A DNA stretch of 64,000 bases, taken from Caballeronia sordidicola. GTDB lineage: Bacteria; Pseudomonadota; Gammaproteobacteria; Burkholderiales; Burkholderiaceae. Position 1 is the stretch's first letter. Every line of letters begins with the position of its first letter. Positions 52,455 through 61,777 of this stretch are shown piece by piece. Position numbers and translations under genes: made by a program. The notes under the pieces are model-generated. The model was not told the origin of the DNA, did not search any database, and saw only the letters and a list, made by a program, of their open reading frames with translations. The stretch spans positions 1-64,000 of the forward strand of contig NZ_FCOC02000028.1 in the NCBI RefSeq assembly GCF_001544455.2, written 5' to 3'.

Positions 52455-52946
52455 ATGAACATATCTGCGCGGCCGTCCGACCTGGCGCAACCGGCCACCC
52501 GGCGCGAATGGCTGGCGGTCCTGGCGCGCTCGCCGCACGCCAGCATGAAGCAAGCAATGGACGCCGCGCTCGGGGCGGACAGCGCGCCCGAATTCGACTG
52601 GCTGCGCGCGCCGGATATCGGCCTTGCGATGGTGCGCGGGCGCGTCGGCGGCACGGGCGACGCGTTCAATCTCGGCGAGGTGACCGTGACGCGTGCAACG
52701 CTGCGGATTCGCTCGGGCGTTGGACGCGCGGTTGTCGGCATGGCGGTTCACATGGGACGCGACAAGGAGCGCGCCACACTGGCCGCGCTTGCGGACGCGT
52801 TGCTGCAAATTCCGGCGTTCGAAGCGCGCATGCAGCAACAGGTGATCGCGCCGCTGGCGGCGCGCATCGACGAAAACCGCCTGCACAATCGGGCGCGTGC
52901 AGCGGCCACGAAAGTTGAATTCTTCACGATGGTGAGAGGTGACTGA
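52455..52946 (+). CDS. phnG: C-P lyase core subunit PhnG
   Basis: A 163-residue PhnG with RREWLAVLARS at the start and LRIRSGVGRAVVGMAVHMGRDKERA in the middle. It is part of the PhnGHIJ core that carries out phosphonate transfer onto the ribose of ATP. ATG 52455 has GAGG 6 bases upstream; a TTG at 52449 is less likely. It begins the phnGHIJKLM operon. Confidence 0.93.
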   Translation: MNISARPSDLAQPATRREWLAVLARSPHASMKQAMDAALGADSAPEFDWLRAPDIGLAMVRGRVGGTGDAFNLGEVTVTRATLRIRSGVGRAVVGMAVHMGRDKERATLAALADALLQIPAFEARMQQQVIAPLAARIDENRLHNRARAAATKVEFFTMVRGD

Positions 52947-53602
52947 TGCAACGCAATAACTCATTGGCGGGCGCGCGGGACACGAGTGCGGGCGGCATCG
53001 ACCTGTCCACGCTCACCCCCGGTTTCACCGACACCATCCATGACTCCCAGGGCGTATTTCGCTCGCTGCTGGATGCATTGTCCCGCCCGGGCAAGATCGT
53101 ATCGATGGACACCGTGGTGCCGGATCTGGCGAACGGGCAGGAGGCGCACGTACCGCTCGCCGCCTACGCGGCATTGCTTGCGCTCGCCGATTACTCCACG
53201 CCCGTGCTGCTGCAGCACGAACATCGCTCATTGAGCGACGCGCTGCGCTTTCATACCGGCGCGCCCGTGACGAGCGATTGCTCCGAAGCCGTGTTCGCTT
53301 ATCTCGACAACGCGCATTCAATGCCCTCGCTCGACGCATTTTCGCTGGGTGAGCCAGAGACGCCGGAGACCGCCGCCATGTTGTTCATCTGCGTGGACTC
53401 GCTGACAAGCGGCGCGCCCACGACCTGGAGCGGTCCCGGCATTCGCGAGTCGGAAAGAGTCTGCGTGGCCGGCGTGCCGGCCTCGTTCTGGCGCGAGCGC
53501 GCGGAGCTTGCGGGCGACTTCCCGTGTGGCGTCGATTGTTACTTCGTGCACGGTGGTTCGGTGATCGGCTTGCCCCGGACAACGCGCGTGGAGGTGGCCT
53601 GA
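52946..53602 (+). CDS. phnH: C-P lyase core subunit PhnH
   Basis: A 218-residue PhnH: GFTDTIHDSQGVFRSLLDALSRPGKI near the N-terminus, TWSGPGIRESERV and SFWRERAELAGDFPCGVDCYFVHG near the end. It forms a dimer bridging the core complex. Start and stop overlap phnG and phnI as TGATG. Confidence 0.94.
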   Translation: MQRNNSLAGARDTSAGGIDLSTLTPGFTDTIHDSQGVFRSLLDALSRPGKIVSMDTVVPDLANGQEAHVPLAAYAALLALADYSTPVLLQHEHRSLSDALRFHTGAPVTSDCSEAVFAYLDNAHSMPSLDAFSLGEPETPETAAMLFICVDSLTSGAPTTWSGPGIRESERVCVAGVPASFWRERAELAGDFPCGVDCYFVHGGSVIGLPRTTRVEVA

Positions 53603-54702
53603 TGTACGTCGCAGTCAAAGGTGGCGAACGCGCGATCGAGCGTTCCTGGGACCTGCTTGCAGAAAAGCGCCGCGGCGATGAAACCCTCGCCGAACTCAGC
53701 GTCGGCCAGATTCGCGAGCAGCTCAGGCTTGCCGTTGCGCGCGTGATGACGGAAGGCTCGGTCTACGACGAAGAACTCGCCGCGCTCGCGATCAAGCAGG
53801 CGGCGGGCGATCTGGTCGAAGCGATTTTCCTGCTGCGGGCCTACCGGACCACGTTGCCGCGATTCGGCTACACGCTTCCCATCGATACGGAAGAGATGTG
53901 CGTTGAGCGGCGGATCTCGGCGGCATTCAAGGACATTCCCGGCGGCCAGATGCTCGGCGGCACCTACGACTACACGCAGCGCCTGCTCGACTTCAAGCTG
54001 CTGGCGGAAGGCGCCGCATCGGGTTCCGGCAAGAAAATTGCTGCAGCCGCGCCCGTGCAGGACGCCATGCCGCGCGTGCTCGCCATGCTCGACAAGGAAG
54101 GTCTGATCGAACAGGAGAGGGCGCACGCGGACGCTTCCGAACCCGGCGATATCACGCGCGAACCGCTGGCGTTTCCCGTCGATCGTCCGGTTCGCCTGCA
54201 GAATCTTGCGCGCGCCGACGAAGGTTTCCTGCTTGCAATGGGCTACGCGACACAGCGCGGTTATGCGCACACGCATCCATTCGCGGGCGAGATCCGCAAC
54301 GGCACGGTCGCCGTGGAAATGGATATCGAGGAACTGGGATTTTCGATCGAGATTGGCGACATGGAAGTCACCGAGTGCCAGATGATCAACCAGTTCGCCG
54401 GCAGCGGCGACGTGCCGCCCGCGTTCACGCAAGGTTATGGGCTCGCGTTCGGACACTCCGAGCGCAAGGCGATGGCGATGGCGCTGGTCGACCGTTCACT
54501 GCGTGCGCCGGAGTTGGGCGAGACAGTTGCTTCGCCCACGCAGGACGCCGAGTTCGTGCTGTATCACAGCGACAATGTGGAGGCATCGGGCTTCGTGCAA
54601 CATCTGAAATTGCCTCACTACGTGGACTTCCAGTCCGAGCTCGAACTACTGCGCCGGCTGCGCGCGGGCCTCGAAAAAGAACAGCAGGAGAACGCAGCAT
54701 GA
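53602..54702 (+). CDS. phnI: C-P lyase core subunit PhnI
   Basis: A 366-residue PhnI: MYVAVKGGERAIERSWDLLAEKRRGDETLAELSVGQIREQL, later QGYGLAFGHSERKAMAMALVDR. PhnI alone is a purine nucleosidase; with PhnGHL it makes the ribosyl triphosphonate. ATG 53602 overlaps the phnH stop; the longer frame from 53524 lies inside phnH. Confidence 0.95.
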   Translation: MYVAVKGGERAIERSWDLLAEKRRGDETLAELSVGQIREQLRLAVARVMTEGSVYDEELAALAIKQAAGDLVEAIFLLRAYRTTLPRFGYTLPIDTEEMCVERRISAAFKDIPGGQMLGGTYDYTQRLLDFKLLAEGAASGSGKKIAAAAPVQDAMPRVLAMLDKEGLIEQERAHADASEPGDITREPLAFPVDRPVRLQNLARADEGFLLAMGYATQRGYAHTHPFAGEIRNGTVAVEMDIEELGFSIEIGDMEVTECQMINQFAGSGDVPPAFTQGYGLAFGHSERKAMAMALVDRSLRAPELGETVASPTQDAEFVLYHSDNVEASGFVQHLKLPHYVDFQSELELLRRLRAGLEKEQQENAA

Positions 54703-55574
54703 ACGCGCGTGTGCAGGAAAGTGCCATTGCGGAAGGCTACAACTTCGCTTACCTGGACGAACAGACCAAGCGCATGATCCGTCGTGCCTTGCTCAAGGCC
54801 GTCGCCATCCCGGGGCATCAGGTTCCGTTCGCGTCGCGCGAAATGCCCTTGCCCTACGGCTGGGGAACAGGCGGATTGCAGGTGACCTCTGCGATCATCG
54901 GGCGTAGCGACACGCTGAAGGTGATCGACCAGGGTTCCGACGAAACGACCAACGCGGTCAACATCCGGCGTTTTTTCGCGCGCACGGCCGGCATTGCAAC
55001 GACCACGCGGACGGTGGACGCATCGATCATCCAGACGCGTCACCGCATTCCCGAAACGCCGCTGACGGACCGGCAGATCATCGTGTATCAGGTGCCCATG
55101 CCCGAGCCGCTCTACAGGCTCGAACCGCGCGTGACCGAGTGCCGCAAGCTTCACGCGCTGGCCGATTATGGCCTGATCAACGTGAAGTACTACGAGGATA
55201 TCGTGCAGCACGGCAGCATTGCGACAACCTACGATTACCCGGTGCTGGTGAACGACCGCTATCTGACGTCGCCTTCGCCAATTCCGAAATTCGACAACCC
55301 GAAGATGCACATGAACCCTGCGCTGCAGCTTTTCGGTGCGGGCCGCGAACGGCGCATCTACGCCATTCCGCCCTATACGAAGGTCAAGAGCCTTGATTTC
55401 GAGGATCATCCGTTCAGCATCCAGCACTGGGAACACGCGTGCGCGCTGTGTGGATCGCGCGAAAGTTTCCTGGACGAAATGATCGTCGACGACGAAGGCC
55501 GCCGCATGTTCGTCTGCTCGGACAGCGACTATTGTCAGGAACGCCGCGCTGAAAACGAACAGGAGGATGCATGA
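54699..55574 (+). CDS. phnJ: Carbon-phosphorus lyase PhnJ (radical SAM)
   Basis: A 291-residue C-P lyase. The four essential cysteines are C248, C251, C273 and C279, spaced C-x2-C-x21-C-x5-C exactly as in E. coli PhnJ, holding the 4Fe-4S cluster and catalytic thiol. GYNFAYLDEQTKRMIRRALLKAVAIPGHQVPF marks the N-terminus. It cleaves the C-P bond to release alkane or methane and the cyclic phosphate. ATG 54699 overlaps phnI as ATGA. Confidence 0.96.
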   Translation: MNARVQESAIAEGYNFAYLDEQTKRMIRRALLKAVAIPGHQVPFASREMPLPYGWGTGGLQVTSAIIGRSDTLKVIDQGSDETTNAVNIRRFFARTAGIATTTRTVDASIIQTRHRIPETPLTDRQIIVYQVPMPEPLYRLEPRVTECRKLHALADYGLINVKYYEDIVQHGSIATTYDYPVLVNDRYLTSPSPIPKFDNPKMHMNPALQLFGAGRERRIYAIPPYTKVKSLDFEDHPFSIQHWEHACALCGSRESFLDEMIVDDEGRRMFVCSDSDYCQERRAENEQEDA

Positions 55575-56359
55575 GTATTTCGATTCCTGCAGTGCCTTTG
55601 CTCAGCGCGCGCGGACTCACCAGGCGGTACAACGGGCGCGGCGGCTGCGCCGGCGTGGACATCGATATCTATCCGGGCGAAGTGTTATGCATCGTCGGTG
55701 AATCGGGTTCGGGAAAATCGACCTTGCTGAACGCGCTTGCGTTGCGCACGCCCGCGAACGAAGGCACGTTGACGTATCGCACGGCGGAGCACGAGCTTCT
55801 GGATCTGGTCACGCTGCCCATGCCCCGTCGCCGCAAGCTGGCGCGCACCGACTGGGGTTTCGTGCATCAGAATGCGCGCGATGGCTTGCGTCATGGTGTC
55901 TCGGCGGGAGCGAACATAGGCGAGCCATTGATGGCGAATGGCGCGCGTCATTACGGCAAGCTTCGCGAGACGGCTTCGGACTGGATGAGCCAGGTTGAAC
56001 TGGATGCCGCGCGTATCGATGAACTGCCTGCCGCATTTTCAGGCGGCATGCAGCAGCGGCTGCAAATCGCGCGCAATTTGGTCACCAGACCGCGCCTCGT
56101 TTTCATGGATGAACCGACCGCCGGACTGGATGTATCGGTGCAGGCGCGCCTGCTCGACCTGCTTCGAACGCTGACGGGCAAGCTTCATCTTGCCGCGCTG
56201 ATCGTGACGCACGATATTGGCGTGGCGCGCCTGCTCGCGCACCGCCTGATCGTGATGAAGGACGGGCGCGTGGTGGAAAGCGGGCTGACCGATCAGGTGC
56301 TCGACGACCCTCAACATCCTTATACGCAGACGCTGGTTGCGTCCGTGCTGCCAGCCTGA
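55571..56359 (+). CDS. phnK: C-P lyase ATP-binding subunit PhnK
   Basis: A 262-residue ABC-type ATPase: Walker A GESGSGKSTLL, signature FSGGMQQRLQIARNL, Walker B VFMDEPTAGLDVSV. PhnK docks on the PhnGHIJ core through PhnJ and is not a transporter component. It overlaps phnJ by 4 bases. Confidence 0.93.
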   Translation: MSISIPAVPLLSARGLTRRYNGRGGCAGVDIDIYPGEVLCIVGESGSGKSTLLNALALRTPANEGTLTYRTAEHELLDLVTLPMPRRRKLARTDWGFVHQNARDGLRHGVSAGANIGEPLMANGARHYGKLRETASDWMSQVELDAARIDELPAAFSGGMQQRLQIARNLVTRPRLVFMDEPTAGLDVSVQARLLDLLRTLTGKLHLAALIVTHDIGVARLLAHRLIVMKDGRVVESGLTDQVLDDPQHPYTQTLVASVLPA

Positions 56360-56368
56360 GAGCCTAGA

Positions 56369-57160
56369 ATGAACGCCAATAGCTTCAAGGAACTTGCCGA
56401 CGACGTCGCCTTCGCCGAACGCCGCGCGCTGATGCTGCGTGCGCGCGGCGTCGAAAAAACGTTCACGCTGCATCAGCAGGGCGGCGTGAGCATTGCAGCG
56501 CTGGGCGGCGTGTCGCTCGATGTGGAACGCGGCGAATGCGTGGTGTTGTCGGGACCTTCGGGTGTCGGCAAGAGCACCTTGCTGCGCTGCATGTACGGCA
56601 ACTATCTGCTGACGCGCGGCACGGTCTCCATTCGCGACGACAGCCGCGCCGCCGGCTATCTGTCGCTCACCGGCGCCGAGCCGCACGACGTGATCCGCCT
56701 GCGCCGCACGACCATGGGCTACGTCAGCCAGTTCCTGCGCGCGATCCCGCGAGTGTCGTCGATAGATCTCGTCAGCGAGCCGCTCGTATCTCGCGGCATG
56801 GATGAAGACGAAGCGCGCGAGCGGGCCGGCGTCCTGCTCGAACGCCTGAACGTGGCGCGCCGTTTATGGACGCTCGCGCCGGCCACGTTCTCGGGCGGCG
56901 AACAGCAACGCATCAACATTGCCCGTGGCCTGATTGCGGAGCAGCCGCTTTTGCTGCTCGACGAACCCACCGCGTCGCTCGACGCCGAGAACCGGCAAGT
57001 GGTCGCCGATCTCATCGTTCAAGCGCGCGAGCGCGGCGCGGCGATCGTAGGCATTTTCCACGACGAGGACACGCGTGAACGCGTCGCGACTCGTCTGATC
57101 CAACTCAACGCGCCCGCCGCACAGGCGGCAACGACTACGGAAACCTTGCAGACATGCTGA
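56369..57160 (+). CDS. phnL: C-P lyase ATP-binding subunit PhnL
   Basis: A 263-residue ABC-type ATPase: Walker A GPSGVGKSTLL, signature FSGGEQQRINIARGL, Walker B LLLLDEPTASLD. The YLSLTGAEPHDVIRLRRTTMGYVSQFLRAIPRVS segment is typical of PhnL. It is needed for ribosyl triphosphonate formation with PhnGHI. The stop overlaps phnM by 7 bases. Confidence 0.93.
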   Translation: MNANSFKELADDVAFAERRALMLRARGVEKTFTLHQQGGVSIAALGGVSLDVERGECVVLSGPSGVGKSTLLRCMYGNYLLTRGTVSIRDDSRAAGYLSLTGAEPHDVIRLRRTTMGYVSQFLRAIPRVSSIDLVSEPLVSRGMDEDEARERAGVLLERLNVARRLWTLAPATFSGGEQQRINIARGLIAEQPLLLLDEPTASLDAENRQVVADLIVQARERGAAIVGIFHDEDTRERVATRLIQLNAPAAQAATTTETLQTC

Positions 57161-58287
57161 TCAAGAACGCGCGAATCGTCACTCGCGACGAAGAGTTCAC
57201 AGGCGTTGTGCGCATCGCCGATGGACGCATTGCCGAAGTCGCGCCGGGCACGACGTCGGCCAGCGGCGCGCAAGACTGGGAAGGCGACTATCTTTTGCCG
57301 GGGCTGGTTGAACTGCATACGGACAACATCGAAAAACATATCGCGCCGCGTCCTGGCGTGCTGTGGAATTCCGACGCCGCCATTGTCGTGCACGACGCAC
57401 AGGTGGCGAGCGCAGGCATCACGACCGTCTTCGATGCGCTCGGCATTGGCTCGCGAGGCGGCGTGGGCGTGCGCGGCAAGGAGCTGCAGACCAACAACGC
57501 GCGCTCTATTGAACGGCTGGCGGCGCAGGGCCTGTTGCGCGTCGATCACTTCCTGCATCTGCGCTGCGAAATCGCGGCCGCCGATGTGCTCGAAGTGTTC
57601 GACAACCTCGTTTCGCATCCTCTGCTGCGGCTCGTTTCGGTGATGGACCATACGCCCGGACAGCGCCAGTGGCATGACCCCGTGCAATGGCGCAAGTATC
57701 AGGAGCGCCACGGCAAGTGGACCGACGAGCACGCGAGCACCATGCTCGCCGAACTCACGAGCGACCAGCAGCGTTATTCGCGGCTGCATCGGACGGAAAT
57801 TGTTGCGCGCTGCAAGTCGCGTGGCCTGCCGCTCGCGAGCCACGACGACACGTCGATAGAACACGTACTCGAGGCGGCGGAAGACGGCATCGTGCTCGCT
57901 GAATTCCCGACTACGCTCGTGGCCGCGCAAGCAGCGCGCGAGCGCGGAATTTCCACCATCATGGGCGCGCCGAACATCGTGCGCGGCGGATCGCACTCGG
58001 GCAATGTCTCCGCGCTGGACATGGCGAAGGCGGGCTTGCTCGACATCCTGTCGTCGGACTACGTGCCGTCGAGCTTGCTCACCGCGGTCTTCGATCTCGT
58101 CGACAAAGCCGGCTGGACCCTCCCGCAAGCCATGCGCACGGTGTCGGCCGCGCCGGCCAATGCGGCAGGCCTGACGGATCGCGGCGCCATAGCGGTTGGC
58201 CTCAGGGCGGACTTCGTACGGGTGGCGATGGCCGATCGTTTGCCGATACCGCGCGCGACCTTCCTGGCTGGAAATCGCGTCGCATAG
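57154..58287 (+). CDS. phnM: Alpha-D-ribose 1-methylphosphonate 5-triphosphate diphosphatase PhnM
   Basis: A 377-residue amidohydrolase. The metal-binding motif ELHTDNIEKH (His55, Asp57, His62) is the PhnM form of the family HxH motif. VSVMDHTPGQRQW and LPLASHDDTSIEHV follow. It removes pyrophosphate from the triphosphate intermediate before PhnJ acts. It is the last gene of the phnGHIJKLM operon. Confidence 0.95.
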   Translation: MLIKNARIVTRDEEFTGVVRIADGRIAEVAPGTTSASGAQDWEGDYLLPGLVELHTDNIEKHIAPRPGVLWNSDAAIVVHDAQVASAGITTVFDALGIGSRGGVGVRGKELQTNNARSIERLAAQGLLRVDHFLHLRCEIAAADVLEVFDNLVSHPLLRLVSVMDHTPGQRQWHDPVQWRKYQERHGKWTDEHASTMLAELTSDQQRYSRLHRTEIVARCKSRGLPLASHDDTSIEHVLEAAEDGIVLAEFPTTLVAAQAARERGISTIMGAPNIVRGGSHSGNVSALDMAKAGLLDILSSDYVPSSLLTAVFDLVDKAGWTLPQAMRTVSAAPANAAGLTDRGAIAVGLRADFVRVAMADRLPIPRATFLAGNRVA

Positions 58288-58444
58288 TCAGCAGGACGAA
58301 TCCGCGAACCATCTGCGCAAGGCAATTCTTGACTCATGCTCAAGAGTCTTCTGCCTTTCGCGGGGTTTTTGAAAGAGAGCGGAGCGGGGAAACTGGCGAC
58401 CTTCGAACCGATGCATCCATGCATCGACTACAAGGAGCCGCATC

Positions 58445-59446
58445 ATGCGCATCACCATTCCAAACCGTATTGGCTTTGGCACAGCGCCGCTTGGCAACAT
58501 GTTCCGCGAGATTCCAGAGCAGGAAGCGCTGGATACGGTCGAGGCTGCATGGCAGTCGGGCATTCGCTACTTCGACGGCGCGCCGCTCTACGGCGCAGGT
58601 CTCGCCGAGATTCGCCTGGGCGAGGCGCTGAAGGCTCATCCGCGCGACGAATATGTGCTCGGCACCAAGGTCGGCCGCCTGATCCTCGATGAAATCGAGG
58701 CGCCCAACGCGCGCGATCTCGGCGAGAAGGGCGGTTTGTTCGAGCATGGGCTGCCGAACAAGATCGTCTATGACTACAGCGAGGACGGTACGCTGCGTTC
58801 CATCGACGACAGCTTGCGGCGTCTCAACACCGATCGCCTTGACTATGTGTGGATTCACGATCCCGCGCAGGACTTTCACGGCGAGCACTGGTTATCTGTA
58901 TTCAATACCGCCATGAAAGGCGCGGCCAGGGCGCTCACACGCCTGCGCGAGGAGGGCGTCATCAAGGCCTGGGGCCTGGGTGTGAATCGCGTGGAACCCT
59001 GCGAACTCGCGATGGAACAGGCCGACCCCGACGGTTTCCTGATCGCTGGCCGTTACACCCTGCTGGACCATGAAGCGGCGTTGTCGAAGCTGATGCCGGC
59101 ATGCGAGGCGCGCGGTCTGGGTATTGTGGTTGGCGGTCCGTATAACTCAGGCTTGCTTGCGGGCGGCGATCACTTCGAATATCAAAAGGCGCCGGCCGCG
59201 ATGATTGAACGCGTGCAGCATATCAAGCGGATTTGCGAGCGCTTCAATGTCGATATCAAGGCGGTGGCGCTGCAATTTTCGCTCGCGCATCCGGCGGTTG
59301 CGGGAATCATTCCGGGCGCGAGCCGTCCCGGGCGCATCAGCGAAAACATTGCGCTGGCCGCAGCGCCGGTTCCAGCCGATCTGTGGGCATTGCTCAAACA
59401 GGACGGATTAATCGCGGCAAATGCGCCGGTGCCTGTGGCGCGGTAA
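58445..59446 (+). CDS. Aldo/keto reductase (D-threo-aldose dehydrogenase-like)
   Basis: A 333-residue TIM-barrel aldo/keto reductase. The catalytic tetrad is visible: Asp in YFDGAPLYG, Tyr in the same motif, Lys in VLGTKVGR and His in DYVWIHDP. The length and GTAPLGNMF start fit the branch of L-fucose/D-threo-aldose and pyridoxal dehydrogenases. It starts 158 bases after phnM, so membership in the phn operon is unlikely. Substrate uncertain. Confidence 0.88.
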   Translation: MRITIPNRIGFGTAPLGNMFREIPEQEALDTVEAAWQSGIRYFDGAPLYGAGLAEIRLGEALKAHPRDEYVLGTKVGRLILDEIEAPNARDLGEKGGLFEHGLPNKIVYDYSEDGTLRSIDDSLRRLNTDRLDYVWIHDPAQDFHGEHWLSVFNTAMKGAARALTRLREEGVIKAWGLGVNRVEPCELAMEQADPDGFLIAGRYTLLDHEAALSKLMPACEARGLGIVVGGPYNSGLLAGGDHFEYQKAPAAMIERVQHIKRICERFNVDIKAVALQFSLAHPAVAGIIPGASRPGRISENIALAAAPVPADLWALLKQDGLIAANAPVPVAR

Positions 59447-59472
59447 GTGTCACGCATTACGCTCAATGGCTT

Positions 59473-59501
59473 CGGAAAAGCTTGCGTCTGCTGCTTTTCC
59501 G
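59473..59501 (+). terminator. Hairpin after the aldo/keto reductase gene
   Basis: A 9-base perfect stem CGGAAAAGC (59473-59481) with GCTTTTCCG (59493-59501) around an 11-base loop. No T tract follows, so it may be a weak or Rho-assisted terminator. Confidence 0.4.
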
Positions 59502-59707
59502 GGGCCAAATCGTGCTCTGGTTTACGCACTTTTTTCCTCTTCTTCCGTGCAATGCCGACAACAGCGGCAATACGTGCGGCAACTTCCTTTATCAGCTTCC
59601 ATAAATTGATCTAAAGAATCAAAACCTGTTTAACGTTTGCCACGGATGTTCGGACCGTCTCTCGAAGTGCATACTGCTTCATACAAATAAAGCAATGAGA
59701 GAAAACC

Positions 59708-61093
59708 ATGCACGGGGAAAAACGAGCACTTTATTACGTCGGCCGAACGCTGAGTGCGCCTTTGCAGGCGCGTCTGCAGGAGCGTTCGTGGAAAGTCGCG
59801 GTGCTCGAACCCGGCACCGTGCCGAAAGTCGCGCCCAGGCAGCCATCGGCTGGCATTCTGGACTTTTCCTCGCTCGAGTTTCCTGCCGACCTTCGATATC
59901 TACATGAGGTGCTGGCGAATGCGCTGACGGGCTGGGTGGCTGTGGGTCATCGCGAAAACCTGGAAGATGCAACCGTGCGCGGCCTGATTCGCGACTATTG
60001 CTTCGACTACATCACGCTGCCGGCGTCGGACGAGCGCGTGGTCGACGCGGTCGGACACGCATACGGCATGGCCGCGTTGCAAGTGAGCGTATCAAACGAT
60101 GCCCGCAAGGACGCGCGCGACGGGCATCCGGAAGGCGAGATGGTCGGCTCCTGCGACGCCATGCTCAGCCTGTTCCGCGCCATCCGCAAGGTCGCCATGA
60201 CCGACGCTCCGGTCTTCATCTCGGGCGAGTCCGGAACGGGCAAGGAACTGACTGCGCTCGCCATTCACGAGCGTTCCGGACGGCGCGACCAGCCGTTTGT
60301 AGCGATCAATTGCGGCGCGATTCCCGCGCATCTCCTGCAATCGGAACTGTTCGGTTACGAGCGCGGTGCCTTTACCGGTGCGAACCAGCGGAAGATCGGC
60401 CGCGTGGAAGCGGCCAATGGCGGCACGCTGTTCCTCGATGAAATCGGCGACTTGCCGCTCGAAAGCCAGGCGAGCCTGCTGCGTTTCCTGCAGGAGCGCA
60501 AGGTCGAGCGGCTGGGCGGACACGGCTCCACGCCTGTGGACGTGCGCATTATCTCGGCCACGCACGTGGACATGCAGACGGCCATGATGGAAGGGCGGTT
60601 TCGTGCCGACCTGTATCACCGTTTGTGCGTGCTGCAACTCGATGAACCGCCGCTGCGGGCGCGCGGCAAGGACATCGAATTGCTGGCGAAACACATGCTG
60701 GATCGTTTCAGGAAGGAAGCGGGCAGAAGGCTGCGTGGTTTCGCGCCCGATGCTATCGCTGCTATTCACAACTATGGCTGGCCGGGCAACGTGCGCGAGC
60801 TGATCAACCGCATCCGTCGCGCCATTGTGATGTCGGAAGGGCAGCAGATCAGCGCAGGCGATCTGGAACTCGCCGAATATGTGGAAGTCGCGCCGGTGTC
60901 GCTTGCACAAGCGCGTGAGTCTGCGGAGCGCCAGGCGATTGAACTTGCGTTGCTGCGCCATCGGGGCCGTCTTGGCGACGCCGCGCAGGAACTGGGCATT
61001 TCGCGCGTCACGCTGTATCGCCTGCTCACGGCGCACGGATTGCGCGCGGATGTCAGCGCGATGCCGAGTTCGGACTCGCGGCCCGCTGCGTGA
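59708..61093 (+). CDS. VpsR/BerB-like sigma-54-dependent regulator
   Basis: A 461-residue enhancer-binding protein. Residues 1-135 form a receiver-like domain without a clear phosphorylation pocket, as in the VpsR family. The AAA+ domain has Walker A GESGTGKE (173-180), the sigma-54 contact loop GAFTGA (220-225) and Walker B LFLDEIGD (241-248). A Fis-type HTH ends the protein (LGDAAQELGISRVTLYRLL). VpsR/BerB homologs respond to c-di-GMP and activate exopolysaccharide or cellulose genes, so it may regulate the bcs operon of this window (inference). Confidence 0.88.
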   Translation: MHGEKRALYYVGRTLSAPLQARLQERSWKVAVLEPGTVPKVAPRQPSAGILDFSSLEFPADLRYLHEVLANALTGWVAVGHRENLEDATVRGLIRDYCFDYITLPASDERVVDAVGHAYGMAALQVSVSNDARKDARDGHPEGEMVGSCDAMLSLFRAIRKVAMTDAPVFISGESGTGKELTALAIHERSGRRDQPFVAINCGAIPAHLLQSELFGYERGAFTGANQRKIGRVEAANGGTLFLDEIGDLPLESQASLLRFLQERKVERLGGHGSTPVDVRIISATHVDMQTAMMEGRFRADLYHRLCVLQLDEPPLRARGKDIELLAKHMLDRFRKEAGRRLRGFAPDAIAAIHNYGWPGNVRELINRIRRAIVMSEGQQISAGDLELAEYVEVAPVSLAQARESAERQAIELALLRHRGRLGDAAQELGISRVTLYRLLTAHGLRADVSAMPSSDSRPAA

Positions 61094-61150
61094 GGTACCG
61101 TTCCAGACGCGCAGGCGGGGCCAGACCCGAACCAGAACGCGTTTCGCCAC

Positions 61151-61399
61151 ATGGATGAACCGTATATATTCGTGACTGGCTTGCAATCGGTCATGTCTCA
61201 ACTCGTCCGGATACGGGCTGATCTCGTCAAAGGCTCGGGTCGCGTTGTCGACGTCTCCACGGAGGGTTATCGTTGTGACTCCGTGGAAGGAATGGACCGG
61301 CTGTTGAGCGATGTCCGTGCAAGACGTATCGATGAAATCAGGGTTTCGGAGCCGCAGTGGGGTGCCCGGCGGCTCGTGATCAACTATTTCGGCGAATAG
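61151..61399 (+). CDS. Small hypothetical protein
   Basis: An 82-residue protein with no recognised domain. The centre (VVDVSTEGYRCDSVEGMDRLLSDVRARRIDEIRV) suggests a small alpha/beta fold. No strong ribosome-binding site precedes ATG 61151, and ATG 61193 is an alternative start. It lies between the VpsR-like gene and a small membrane protein on the same strand. It could be a spurious frame, but its protein-like composition and GC-3 pattern argue for a gene. Confidence 0.5.
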   Translation: MDEPYIFVTGLQSVMSQLVRIRADLVKGSGRVVDVSTEGYRCDSVEGMDRLLSDVRARRIDEIRVSEPQWGARRLVINYFGE

Positions 61400-61425
61400 G
61401 CCCGGCCGCTTTTGCGGAGAAATCG

Positions 61426-61653
61426 ATGAGACGAAAATCCGGCGGTGTGGTGATCGTGCCCATACTGATTGGCCTGACGGTCGCCGCGCTCGTCTGGGTC
61501 GCCAGTTACCGGGGCGGTGGGCCAAAACTGGCCGATACCGCCGGGGCGTCAAGCGCCGTTGCGTCGACTCCGCTTGCTGCAAGCGCTTTAAGCGACACAT
61601 CGGTGCCCGGAATAAAACCCGCGGAAACGATGCAGGCCAACGCGAAGGAATGA
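61426..61653 (+). CDS. Small single-pass membrane protein
   Basis: A 75-residue protein with one N-terminal helix (about 8-27, VVIVPILIGLTVAALVWVAS) and an Ala/Ser/Thr-rich soluble tail. GGAG lies 6 bases before ATG 61426. It follows the 82-residue gene by 26 bases, so the two may be cotranscribed. No function can be assigned. Confidence 0.65.
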   Translation: MRRKSGGVVIVPILIGLTVAALVWVASYRGGGPKLADTAGASSAVASTPLAASALSDTSVPGIKPAETMQANAKE

Positions 61654-61777
61654 CGCGCGGGCGCATGCATAAGCCATGACCTATGATCCTCTAAACAATC
61701 TCTGATTATCGTGACGGCCGGCGTGGCCTTAAGCTTGCCTGTTTAATTGCAGCGATCCGTGAGGCGTACGACTTGCA

